This document shows positions 1 to 6,256 of a stretch of DNA of 13,506 bases, one piece after another. This stretch comes from Planctomycetota bacterium (GTDB lineage Bacteria; Planctomycetota; Planctomycetia; Planctomycetales; Planctomycetaceae), in NCBI GenBank assembly GCA_013151585.1, contig JAADHY010000257.1, forward strand, positions 1 to 13,506, in the 5' to 3' direction. The notes beneath the pieces are model-generated. The model was not told the DNA's origin, did no database searches, and worked only from the letters and a program-made list of their open reading frames with translations. Positions within the stretch are counted from its first letter, which is position 1. Each line of letters starts with the position of its first letter. The translations under genes were made by a program, and so were the position numbers.

Positions 1-2
1 CC

Positions 3-1073
3 GATCCGGAATGGTTCGATTCCTCAGTGCTGGTCGCTCGGAAGGGGCTGAAGCGGCTCTACGCGTTGCTGCACATCCGGCCGGGCGAGCGTGCTCAGCG
101 GATTCTCTTCGATCGCGACCCGCCACCGGACAGCCGGCTGTTCGCCTTGCGGGAATTGGCCAAGGCGGAAAGCCCGGCCGAGCAAGCGCGGGCTATCGTC
201 CAGCACCGGATTCCGTACCGGGTGGCCGCCACGGTCATCAAGCAGATGACGCCGACGGTGCTTCTGGCGCTGATTGAGCGGATGAGCCCGCAGGAGCTGA
301 TCAACAATCTGGGGGCGCTGAAGCGTCGGGGAGCGTTGGACCATCCGGACCTGAAGGCCTTGATCGAGGAGAAGCTGGAGGAGGCCAAGACGGCCGAGCG
401 GGTCAGCGCGTTCAAGGCCGAGGAGGCGATCCGGGCGGCCGACGTGTCGCGAGAGGTTCAGGAAAAGCTGGAATCGGTCGCGGACGCCCAAGTGAAGGCC
501 AAGGGCCGCATCGCACGTCCCACGGCACTGTTGATCGACAAGTCGGGGTCGATGGAACAAGCCATCGAGCTGGGCAAGCGGATCGGCGCAATGATCTCCG
601 CCATCTGCGACAGCGATTTGTTCGTGTACGCTTTCGACACGGTCGCGTATCCCATCGCTCGTCAAGGAGGCGATCTGGCCGACTGGGAGCGAGCCTTCCA
701 GGGCATTCGCGCTGGCCAACCCACCTCCTGCGGAATCGCGCTGGCCAACATGCGCCGAAAGAAGCAGCGCGTAGAACAGATTGTCCTGATCACCGACGAG
801 GGGGAAAACACGCCGCCCCTTTTTGTGGAGGAGCTGAAGCAGTACCGCGAAGAACTAGAGACGGACGTGAACGTGGTCATCGTGCGCACGCCGGGGGGAA
901 CCGACCAACTGGAACGGGAATGCCGCCTGGCGCGACTGCTTGTCGACGTGTTCCAGTTCGCCGGGGACTACTACGCGTTGCCGAATCTGATTCCGCTGCT
1001 GACGCGTCCGTCGAAGGTGGAACTGTTGATGGAGATCATGGAGTACCCGCTGCCCCGGCGCCGTCGGGCGTGA
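3..1073 (+). CDS. TROVE-like / von Willebrand A domain protein (Ro60/Rsr-type), 5' partial
   Basis: The frame is open from the left edge, so the true start lies outside; the GTG at 27 is not needed. At least 356 residues are visible. The first two thirds are helical, with segments such as PYRVAATVIKQMTP and MSPQELINNLGALKRRGALD, which resemble the HEAT-like repeats of TROVE modules. The last third is a vWA domain with a complete metal site: DKSGSM (coded at 537-554), the Thr of QPTSCG (about 723) and the Asp of LITDEG (795-797). TROVE/vWA proteins form rings that bind misfolded RNAs and Y RNAs and can lead RNA to exonucleases. The vWA call is near certain; TROVE is from sequence feel, without a profile search. 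A possible Y-like RNA follows at 1183-1272, and an E1 and a JAMM protease gene lie downstream on the same strand. The alternative is a generic vWA protein with no RNA role. Confidence 0.7.
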   Translation, partial: DPEWFDSSVLVARKGLKRLYALLHIRPGERAQRILFDRDPPPDSRLFALRELAKAESPAEQARAIVQHRIPYRVAATVIKQMTPTVLLALIERMSPQELINNLGALKRRGALDHPDLKALIEEKLEEAKTAERVSAFKAEEAIRAADVSREVQEKLESVADAQVKAKGRIARPTALLIDKSGSMEQAIELGKRIGAMISAICDSDLFVYAFDTVAYPIARQGGDLADWERAFQGIRAGQPTSCGIALANMRRKKQRVEQIVLITDEGENTPPLFVEELKQYREELETDVNVVIVRTPGGTDQLERECRLARLLVDVFQFAGDYYALPNLIPLLTRPSKVELLMEIMEYPLPRRRRA

Positions 1074-1147
1074 GGCGGCTGTGGTCAGCGACGAGCGCGC
1101 TCTACCGGATTTACGGCGAATTGCGCTCGAAAGGCAAGGAAAACCAG

Positions 1148-1176
1148 TTGCCAGCGGCTTCGTCCGTGGGTATAGT
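1148..1176 (+). promoter_or_regulatory. Candidate sigma70 promoter for a small RNA and/or the 280-residue gene
   Basis: TTGCCA (1148-1153) and TATAGT (1171-1176) are separated by exactly 17 bases; each hexamer matches consensus at 5 of 6 positions. The predicted start is about 1183, one base before the helix that begins at 1184. It is the best -35/-10 pair I saw in the left block and lies in the gap after the Ro-like gene. Confidence 0.6.
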
Positions 1177-1182
1177 GCAAGT

Positions 1183-1272
1183 GAACCCCGCGCCCGACTG
1201 GAAGAGCGTACAAACTCCCGAACATCCAGGGACGCCTTTTTTGGCTGCTCTTCGAACTTGCGCGGGGTTTTC
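1183..1272 (+). ncRNA. Candidate structured small RNA with paired ends (Y RNA-like), or a leader attenuator
   Basis: Seen: bases 1184-1193 (AACCCCGCGC) pair perfectly with 1260-1269. After an internal loop of 7 and 6 bases, 1201-1207 (GAAGAGC) pair perfectly with 1247-1253. Inside are two small possible hairpins: TCCC/GGGA (1216-1219 with 1229-1232) and GCC/GGC closing a T6 loop (1234-1236, 1243-1245). T4 (1268-1271) follows the outer helix, its first two bases being part of the pairing. A sigma70 promoter fits a start at about 1183. Known: Y RNAs pair their 5' and 3' ends, have a pyrimidine-rich loop and often lie beside the Ro/Rsr gene, as yrlA does by rsr in Salmonella. Inferred: this could be the Y RNA of the Ro-like protein just upstream. 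Against it, the element ends 5 bases before the ATG at 1275 and could instead be an attenuator or a translation block for that gene. Confidence 0.5.
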
Positions 1273-1274
1273 TC

Positions 1275-2117
1275 ATGCGCTCGAAACGATTCGCTCAAGC
1301 GTTTGACAAGCTGGCCGATGCCGAGCGTCGGTTCTGGGAAAGGGAGTTTCTGGCGCCGGTCGACCGGGACGCCCAGGTGCGGGTCCGGGTGGCGGGCGTC
1401 ATTTGCACCTTCGCGGTGCAGCCTGCGGACTTTGTCGGGTGGGGCGTGTTTCGGCCGACATCGGCCCGTTCGGCCAAGTTGGTCCGCCGGGCGTCTCTGG
1501 ACGAACGCGACCGGTATCTTCAACTCTGGCCGCAAGTCCGGTTGATTTTGTGCGAAGGTGAGGGCAGCCGCTGGAAGGCGCTGGCAGCCCATCAGGGCGA
1601 CCGGCGCATCAGGATCCAAGGTCTGGTGCCGGTGCGGCTCGTGGAGGCGGCGAGGCAGTTTGAGGTGGTGCTCAGTCGTTTTGACGGAACTAACTTTTGG
1701 TTCGAAGCCTTGGACCCGGCTCGCGATCCGGCGGCAGCCGCGTATTTGCGGCAAGCGTTGATCGAGGAAATGTCCCCCGCAGAGCTGGACCGGCCGGGAT
1801 TGACGCCCGAGGAAAAGGCCGCTTACGCCGTCTGCTATTTTCGCGAAATGGAAGCACGCGGACAGCAGCAGGCCCAGGACGCTCGGCGACAACTGCGCGA
1901 CGCGTTGCGACACGCCGGGGCCGAGCTGGTGGACTACCTGGACCGAGGGGACTCGTATGAAGTGACCTGGTCGATCGGCGGCCGAGAATACTCGGCGGAT
2001 ATCGAAAAAGGCGACCTGACCGTGGCCTGCGCAGGCATCTGTCTGGATGGCATGGACGCTCAGTTCGACTTGACAAGCCTTGTCGAGGTGATGCGAGAAG
2101 CCGAAACCACGGATTGA
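1275..2117 (+). CDS. Uncharacterised 280-residue protein in the Ro/JAMM/E1 cluster
   Basis: I do not recognise a named function. The ATG at 1275 is the first usual start after the in-frame stop at 1182-1184, so the start is well fixed. The ribosome site (GCGGGG) is weak and lies inside the 3' strand of the 1184/1260 helix, so translation may depend on that structure. Three parts can be seen: a beta-rich N-terminal region (about residues 32-95, with GWGVFRPTSARSAKLVRRAS), a charged helical stretch rich in Glu, Arg and Gln (about 178-226), and a beta C-terminal region (227-275, with SYEVTWSIGGREYSADI and LTVACAGICLDG) that resembles hypothetical proteins I associate with planctomycetes. There is no signal peptide, membrane segment, ubiquitin-like Gly-Gly tail or obvious active site. 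It may be a partner or substrate of the downstream E1/JAMM pair; that is inference from position only. Confidence 0.8.
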   Translation: MRSKRFAQAFDKLADAERRFWEREFLAPVDRDAQVRVRVAGVICTFAVQPADFVGWGVFRPTSARSAKLVRRASLDERDRYLQLWPQVRLILCEGEGSRWKALAAHQGDRRIRIQGLVPVRLVEAARQFEVVLSRFDGTNFWFEALDPARDPAAAAYLRQALIEEMSPAELDRPGLTPEEKAAYAVCYFREMEARGQQQAQDARRQLRDALRHAGAELVDYLDRGDSYEVTWSIGGREYSADIEKGDLTVACAGICLDGMDAQFDLTSLVEVMREAETTD

Positions 2118-2169
2118 CACGCCGAATCGCCCGCGCAACCGCACCGGGCGAAGATCAAGGAGGCCTCTC

Positions 2170-2598
2170 GTGAGCGATTCCTCTACCGAACACGACGCTG
2201 CGAGGCCATCGGGGGACCAGCGCGAATGGTGCTGGGTGCTTGTGGGATCCCGCCGGGGGCGTGTCTGGTACATGCGACGCCTGCGGCGGTCGGTGGGACG
2301 GGCAACGAACGTCGAATTCGACGGCCTGTCTGTCCTGGAGCGGGAAGAGAGGCGCGGCGATGTCGTCGGTTTTTTCCACACGCATCCGTCGAGTCCGGCG
2401 GCGCCGAGCCAGCGGGACGTCGATACGATGCGAGCTTGGGTCAGCGCGTTCGGCAAACCGTTACTGTGCGTCATCGAAGGCGTTGATGGTTTGGCCGGCT
2501 ATCGGTTCGACGACGATCGGTCGAAGGGCGTTCGGCTGCCGCTGGTCGAGAAGTTCCCCCGCGGGGTGGTGATCGGAGTGGAAGACGATGCCCGGTAG
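2170..2598 (+). CDS. JAMM-motif metalloprotease (JAB/MPN domain), 142 residues
   Basis: A single-domain JAB/MPN protein, the fold of zinc isopeptidases that remove ubiquitin-like proteins. The full JAMM signature is present: Glu19 in the first strand (REWCWVLVG), His70 and His72, then seven residues, Ser80, two residues, Asp83. All zinc and catalytic residues are therefore in place and the enzyme is predicted active. The start is GTG at 2170, preceded by a strong ribosome site (AAGGAGG, 2157-2163). Its 3' end overlaps the E1-like gene by 11 bases, which suggests coupled translation and a shared task. Pairs of JAB and E1-like genes are known from prokaryotic ubiquitin-like and sulfur-carrier systems, where JAB trims a carrier protein or reverses its attachment. 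No ubiquitin-like gene is visible here, so the substrate is unknown. Confidence 0.88.
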   Translation: MSDSSTEHDAARPSGDQREWCWVLVGSRRGRVWYMRRLRRSVGRATNVEFDGLSVLEREERRGDVVGFFHTHPSSPAAPSQRDVDTMRAWVSAFGKPLLCVIEGVDGLAGYRFDDDRSKGVRLPLVEKFPRGVVIGVEDDAR

Positions 2599-3229
2599 GT
2601 ATCATCACGAAGAGTTGTATCGCGGTTCCGGAGCGACGGAGAAGCTCGCCGCTGTGCACGTCACCCTGTGCGGCGCCGGTGCGCTGGGCTCGCATCTGGC
2701 CGACACGTTGGCACGGCAAGGGTTTCGGCGTTTCCGCGTGATCGACCACGACCGCGTGGAACAGCATAACGTGAGCACGCAGATCTACGGTGAAGCGGAC
2801 GTCGGGCTCTGGAAAGGCGATGTGCTGCGGAGTCACCTGTTTCGCGCGGCTCGGGTCGAAGCGGAAGTGATCAAAAAAGAGTTGTCGGAGCGGACCGCGC
2901 GTCGCTTGCTGAAAGGAACCGACCTGGTGCTCGAGACGTTCGACAACTCCGCATCGCGTCGGGTCGTGCAAGAGCACTGCCGCCAAGTCGGGCTGGCGTG
3001 TCTGCACGTCGGCTTGCACACGGATTATGGCGAAGTGATCTGGGACGAGCATTACCGTGTGCCGGAAGACGTGGGCGAAAACGTTTGCGATTACCCCTTG
3101 GCTCGCAACCTTGTCCTGATGACGGTCGCGGTGGCGGCCGAGACGGTGGTCCGGTTCGTGCTGAGCGGCCAGCGACTGAACTGGTCGATCACGTTGCGGG
3201 ACTTGGCCGTGCGTGCGCTGGAGACGTGA
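2588..3229 (+). CDS. E1-like adenylating enzyme (ThiF/MoeB fold), 213 residues
   Basis: ThiF-family enzymes use ATP to adenylate the C-terminus of a ubiquitin-like protein. Seen: the nucleotide loop GAGALG (29-34), the acidic DHD pair (53-55) followed by Asn61, a Lys in DVGLWKGD, and the late helix PLARNLVLMTVAVAAE. Cys167 in NVCDYPLARN is a possible catalytic cysteine. Oddities: MoeB/ThiF enzymes usually carry Asn-x-x-Arg-Gln after the acidic pair, and here the Arg is Thr64 (NVSTQ). The protein is also shorter than the usual 240-250 residues and lacks the paired CxxC zinc site. It starts inside the JAMM gene (ATG 2588, overlap 11), so the two are likely co-translated. The target is not encoded in the window. 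The fold is sure; the exact reaction is not. Confidence 0.85.
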   Translation: MPGRYHHEELYRGSGATEKLAAVHVTLCGAGALGSHLADTLARQGFRRFRVIDHDRVEQHNVSTQIYGEADVGLWKGDVLRSHLFRAARVEAEVIKKELSERTARRLLKGTDLVLETFDNSASRRVVQEHCRQVGLACLHVGLHTDYGEVIWDEHYRVPEDVGENVCDYPLARNLVLMTVAVAAETVVRFVLSGQRLNWSITLRDLAVRALET

Positions 3230-3281
3230 TGTCCTGGTGCCGCAGGGCTGCCCGCCGCGAAAGGTTTGCGCGGGAAGTTGT

Positions 3282-3300
3282 CAGACGGCAAGCCGGTCTG
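3282..3300. terminator. Weak hairpin between the convergent E1-like gene and lpxB
   Basis: CAGAC (3282-3286) pairs with GTCTG (3296-3300), extended by GG/CC inside with one bulged base. It sits in the 77-base gap between the two convergent stop codons, the place for a two-way terminator, but neither side has a T run. A 5-bp CCGCG/CGCGG hairpin (3255-3259 with 3269-3273) is nearby. Confidence 0.25.
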
Positions 3301-3306
3301 GGCCGG

Positions 3307-4470
3307 TTAAGCGGCGCGGCGTTGGCGGCGGGCGTCGATGCGAGACAGCAGTATCTCGGTCGCCCGGGCCGTCGCTCCGGTCCTGGCGAAGCGGTCCCGC
3401 AAGTCGTCCAAGTCCTTTCGAACAGCCTGCAGCAGTTCCGGTCGGGCCAGCCAGCCATTCAGCCGGTCGCTGATCTGGCCGATTTCCGCGTTGGAACGGC
3501 CCACTGCGGGATACTCCGGCAACACTTCATACTCGGCCATCAGGTTCGGCAGCGACATGTAGTGGCAGTTGATCAAGTGACGGGCCAAAAAGAACGTCGT
3601 CCACCCGACGTGATACAAGACCACCGCGGGCGTTCGCCGGGCCAGCATTTCCAGGCTGACCGATCCGGAGACCATCAAAGCACATTCCGCCAACTCAATG
3701 ATCTCCGACGTTTTACCGACGAAAAACTCGATCGGCAGGTCGGGAGCTTGCGCTTCGGCCCGTTGCCGGCAGAGGTTCTGGTGTTGCTCCCGGTAGCACG
3801 CGACGAGGAATCGCACGTGGGAATGTCGCGCGTGGACGCGCTGCATGATTTCAAGCATGAGCGGCCAGTTGTGCGTGAGCTCGTGCTGACGAGACCCGGG
3901 CAGAACGGCCACGAGCCGGGCGTCGCCAGATGACCACCAATGGAGGAAAGCTCGGTCCAAAGGCCGATCGGCGACTTCGTCGAAGAACGGGTGCCCCACA
4001 TAATAGGCGCTCACGCCTTGTTTGACGTACCAGTCGTATTCGAAGGGCAGCGCGCAGAGCACGTGGTCCACGAATCGACGGACGCGTTTGATACGCCACG
4101 GCGCCCAAGCCCAAAGTTGGGGCGGCAAGTAGTAGAAAACCGGAATGCCCGCCGCTTTGGCCTTGCGGGCAATCCACCAATTGAACCCCGGGAAATCGAC
4201 CAGAACGACCGCGTCGGGCGGGGCGCCCCGGAACGATCGTTCGGCCACTTTCACCAGACGCAAGAATTTCCCGAGCATTGGGATCACGCGGGCGAATCCC
4301 ATGACGGCCAAGTCCGTCAGCCGGTAGAGCAGATCGCAGCCGGCCTGCTCCATCAATGGGCCACCGAAGCCGCAGCAGTCGAGCTCGGGGTGCCGTCGTC
4401 TGAGTTCTTGAATCAAATGGGCGGCATGCTGGTCGCCGCTCGGTTCACCAACGGAAAAGAAGATTTTCAT
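3307..4470 (-). CDS. lpxB: Lipid-A-disaccharide synthase
   Basis: LpxB joins UDP-2,3-diacylglucosamine and lipid X into the lipid A disaccharide at the inner face of the cytoplasmic membrane. The 387 residues fit the family (about 380). Clear GT19 landmarks appear in order: GEPSGD (8-13) at the N-terminus, VDFPGFN (91-97), the PPQLWAW stretch (116-122), YVGHPFFD (157-164) and PGSRQHE (191-197). The ATG at 4470 is the only usual start in frame: reading upstream, a stop is met at 4537-4539 with no ATG, GTG or TTG between. The ribosome site is poor. The gene stands alone on the minus strand, convergent with the E1-like gene, with a promoter candidate at 4590-4619. It shows that the organism makes, or once made, lipopolysaccharide and so has a Gram-negative envelope. 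Confidence 0.97.
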   Translation of the reverse strand: MKIFFSVGEPSGDQHAAHLIQELRRRHPELDCCGFGGPLMEQAGCDLLYRLTDLAVMGFARVIPMLGKFLRLVKVAERSFRGAPPDAVVLVDFPGFNWWIARKAKAAGIPVFYYLPPQLWAWAPWRIKRVRRFVDHVLCALPFEYDWYVKQGVSAYYVGHPFFDEVADRPLDRAFLHWWSSGDARLVAVLPGSRQHELTHNWPLMLEIMQRVHARHSHVRFLVACYREQHQNLCRQRAEAQAPDLPIEFFVGKTSEIIELAECALMVSGSVSLEMLARRTPAVVLYHVGWTTFFLARHLINCHYMSLPNLMAEYEVLPEYPAVGRSNAEIGQISDRLNGWLARPELLQAVRKDLDDLRDRFARTGATARATEILLSRIDARRQRRAA

Positions 4471-4589
4471 GGAAGGCCATCGCTCCGAAAAACAAGGTCG
4501 AGAAAAAGCCGCCAGTCCAGTATCGCTCGGAGATCTTCACCTCCTCCGCCGGCGGACCATCCTCGGGCGGCGGGGCTGACCATGGACGG

Positions 4590-4619
4590 GTGATATGCTT
4601 CCCGGGGCTGGCGAGTCAA
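4590..4619 (-). promoter_or_regulatory. Candidate sigma70 promoter for lpxB
   Basis: On the minus strand, TTGACT (4619-4614) and TATCAC (4595-4590) are separated by 18 bases. The predicted start near 4583 gives lpxB a leader of about 113 bases. The -35 is good (5 of 6) and the -10 moderate (4 of 6). Confidence 0.4.
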
Positions 4620-4792
4620 GAGCAAAAGCCGAAAGGCCGGTGCGCGAGGGCACGATGGGGTTGGCATGGCTGCGCGGCCACATTCGGAGGTCAGCGTGCA
4701 AAATGAAGTCCCTTCTCCTCCCGTCCCCGGGCTCTCCCGACGGAGTGAACGCAACGCGCTTGCGTGCGGTTTTCAACTCGCAGACGCGAAGC

Positions 4793-4830
4793 ACCGGAGG
4801 CTAGCGCTTACTGTACCGGAGGCTAGCGCC
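4793..4830. repeat. Two direct copies of a 15-base REP-like unit
   Basis: ACCGGAGGCTAGCGC occurs at 4793-4807 and again at 4815-4829, 22 bases apart. The second copy runs into CTTCC, so GGAGGC and GCCTTCC can fold over a TAGC loop with one bulge. Similar GGCTAGCGCC units are, to my memory, common between genes in planctomycetes; a genome count would confirm it. Confidence 0.6.
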
Positions 4831-4879
4831 TTCCGCTTACTTACTGTTGCTGTTTGACAGCGATCGGAGAGCCTTCACC

Positions 4880-4914
4880 GGGCTCGCCACGCGAGCCCCT
4901 TCCCGCACGCGGGA
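4880..4914. repeat. Two adjacent perfect hairpins, REP-like
   Basis: GGGCTCG (4880-4886) pairs with CGAGCCC (4892-4898) over a 5-base loop. Three bases later TCCCG (4901-4905) pairs with CGGGA (4910-4914) over a CACG loop. The second resembles the widespread TCCCGCnnGCGGGAGAG intergenic repeat. Both are symmetrical, so the strand is not defined. Confidence 0.6.
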
Positions 4915-4983
4915 GAGAGGACCAGTCTACTGCGGACAGGTGTCGGAATCACAAGGTGCGTCGTGCGCCCAGGGGCGGAAGGA

Positions 4984-5006
4984 CGCCGGCCGATGGACCG
5001 CCGGCG
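4984..5006. repeat. Perfect 7-bp GC hairpin
   Basis: CGCCGGC (4984-4990) pairs with GCCGGCG (5000-5006) over a 9-base loop. It has no T run, so it is more likely part of the repeat-rich spacer than a terminator. Confidence 0.45.
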
Positions 5007-5074
5007 CCGCGCAGAACCGACAATGCGATGCGGCACCTGTCGTGACAAATGTAAATGCTTTCGGGGAAAAATTT

Positions 5075-5103
5075 TTGACAGCTTTTCCGGCCGGGGATAG
5101 ACT
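5075..5103 (+). promoter_or_regulatory. Sigma70 promoter for the hemerythrin-like gene
   Basis: A perfect TTGACA (5075-5080), a 17-base spacer, then TAGACT (5098-5103, 4 of 6). It sits in a locally AT-rich patch (GGGGAAAAATTTT) that stands out from the GC-rich surroundings. The predicted start near 5110 gives the hemerythrin-like gene a leader of about 220 bases. Confidence 0.6.
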
Positions 5104-5278
5104 GGATGTCGCCGAATGAGGGGCCTTGCCGCTGTTTGGCGGTGAGGCTGGTGCGGAAATACGGACCGCCATCGACGGGAACGCGGCGGTGTTCCGGATG
5201 ACGGTGGCTCGGGAGACGAGACGCCGCAGCGGGAACTGGCCCGAAGTGGAACAGGCGGTTCCGCTCGGGCCTCATCCG

Positions 5279-5310
5279 GCCCGTTGGCTCTTCGCCAAGA
5301 GCAGACGGGC
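5279..5310 (+). promoter_or_regulatory. Strong hairpin in the leader, just before the ribosome site of the hemerythrin-like gene
   Basis: The outer arm GCCCGT (5279-5284) pairs with ACGGGC (5305-5310). After a 2 by 2 internal loop, GCTCTT (5287-5292) pairs with AAGAGC (5297-5302) over a CGCC loop, giving 12 base pairs in all. It ends 8 bases before the Shine-Dalgarno region (CAGGAGGCAGG, 5318-5328) and may tune translation or protect the message. Confidence 0.45.
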
Positions 5311-5331
5311 GGGGCAACAGGAGGCAGGACG

Positions 5332-5775
5332 ATGCAGCGGAAGCGATCCAGCCGTGAACTGCTCGAAGAATACGCGGCCTTGGAATACATCCTCTTGGGG
5401 GACTTGCGTGATTTGCTTGAAGAGCCGCCAGACGAAGTCACTCGTCAATGGCTGCGGGCCGTTTTGGATGCTCTGCTTCAAACGCTGCCGTGCCAGTTCA
5501 ATTTGAAAGAGCAAGGCGGCTATTTGCGGGAGGTGGTGGACGAGTACCCGACCTGGTCGAATTTGGTGGATCAGTTGCGGCGGGAGCATGCTGCGCTGTT
5601 CGAGCGGCTTCAGGAGCTGCGCGCCCGGCTGGATCACGATGGCTCCTTCCAGGATATCGCCGACGGGTTGCGCATCCAGTTGCGCGACTGGTTGCGCTCT
5701 GTCATCGCGTTCCACCGCCACGAAAAACGGTTGGTCCAGACTGCGATGAATCTGGAGGTCGGTGTCGGGGATTGA
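5332..5775 (+). CDS. Hemerythrin-like (HHE) domain protein, 147 residues
   Basis: A small cytosolic four-helix protein of the hemerythrin-like type, a family that binds a di-iron centre and senses or carries O2 or NO. The start at 5332 is set by a strong ribosome site; in-frame codons continue upstream to 5284 but lack such a site. Landmarks resemble the family: FNLKEQGGYL (56-65), REHAALFERL (84-93) and FHRHEKRLVQ (127-136), with LEVGVGD at the C-terminus. Possible iron ligands are Glu60, His86, His130 and Glu131. Oddity: the His usually found before the FxLKE segment is Gln55 here (PCQF), so the iron site may be incomplete. It lies between lpxB and the hydrogenase genes under its own promoter. 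A link to O2 sensing for the hydrogenase is only a guess from position. Confidence 0.65.
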   Translation: MQRKRSSRELLEEYAALEYILLGDLRDLLEEPPDEVTRQWLRAVLDALLQTLPCQFNLKEQGGYLREVVDEYPTWSNLVDQLRREHAALFERLQELRARLDHDGSFQDIADGLRIQLRDWLRSVIAFHRHEKRLVQTAMNLEVGVGD

Positions 5776-5928
5776 ATCGGCGCTGGAACGGTCGGCATTC
5801 CGCGGGCAGCGCTTCTGTCATGACGCTCGCCATCTTTCTTACCCGGCTATCGCTCGGCGGACGGAATCGGGTTGACGGCCTGTTGACAGTGCGGTGAGGG
5901 CCAAGGGGCGCGCCTTTTCGCACAGCCC

Positions 5929-5950
5929 GTGCTCGCACAGCACTCTTTTT
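5929..5950 (+). terminator. Weak terminator candidate after the hemerythrin-like gene
   Basis: GTGCT (5929-5933) pairs with AGCAC (5939-5943) over a CGCAC loop, followed by TCTTTTT. The stem is short, but the T run after it is the best in this spacer. Confidence 0.35.
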
Positions 5951-6034
5951 CGCCGCAACCGAAGCTTTTTCAGCTCCGCTCGCGCCGTCGTTTCGGGTTT
6001 TTCAAGGGCTCGGTCGCTGCGAGGACGAGCGTGT

Positions 6035-6050
6035 TTGCTCCCGGGAGCAA
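6035..6050. promoter_or_regulatory. 16-base perfect palindrome, candidate activator site for the hox operon
   Basis: TTGCTCCCGGGAGCAA is its own reverse complement. It lies about 200 bases upstream of the sigma54 promoter, the range where dimeric NtrC/HoxA-type enhancer-binding activators usually sit. No regulator gene is in the window, so the binding protein is unknown. Confidence 0.45.
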
Positions 6051-6240
6051 CTGCCAGGTGTGCATCCGTGGACAGGCTCGTCCGCTCGGAAACGCCTTTC
6101 TTCATGTGGTAATCCGCGGAAAACGACAGCAACGCTTGCTCCACCCGAACCCGCCGGACGCTGCTACCGGATCGAGCAGGAAAGAAAGGCGCACAATGAG
6201 CCCCGCTGGCGTCGTCCAGCCTGGTCAATCGTCGGTAAGC

Positions 6241-6256
6241 TGGCACGTCAGTTGCA
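6241..6256 (+). promoter_or_regulatory. Sigma54 (RpoN) -24/-12 promoter of the hydrogenase operon
   Basis: The sequence is TGGCACG, four bases, TTGCA, preceded by C. The invariant GG (6242-6243) and GC (6254-6255) are exactly 10 bases apart, and almost every other consensus base also matches. The expected start is near 6267, leaving a leader of about 220 bases before hoxF. Sigma54 control with an NtrC-type activator (HoxA) is known for the Ralstonia hydrogenases. Confidence 0.75.

Larger units (their letters stand above)
4471..5331. other. 861-base gene-free stretch between lpxB and the hemerythrin-like gene
   Basis: I find no convincing gene on either strand: the open frames here are rich in Arg, Pro, Gly and Ser and match nothing I know. 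It holds the lpxB promoter candidate (4590-4619), an ACGCAA/TTGCGT hairpin followed by GCGGTTTT (4749-4773), a 15-base direct repeat (4793-4829), three further strong hairpins (4880-5006), a sigma70 promoter (5075-5103) and a hairpin before the next gene (5279-5310). Confidence 0.7.

Noticed and set aside
855..2474. 539-codon open frame on the minus strand
   Set aside because: It is antisense to three supported genes, rich in Arg, Pro, Ser and His, and has no known motif; it is a shadow of high GC.
4467..4754. 95-codon minus-strand frame ending in an ATGA overlap with lpxB
   Set aside because: The overlap looks tempting, but the protein is low in complexity, has no family match and spans the lpxB promoter candidate.
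5105..5200. 31-codon leader peptide in front of the hemerythrin-like gene
   Set aside because: It starts too near the predicted transcript start, has no ribosome site and no regulatory codon pattern.
5284..5331. Upstream start for the hemerythrin-like protein
   Set aside because: It lies inside the leader hairpin and has no ribosome site; ATG 5332 has a strong one.
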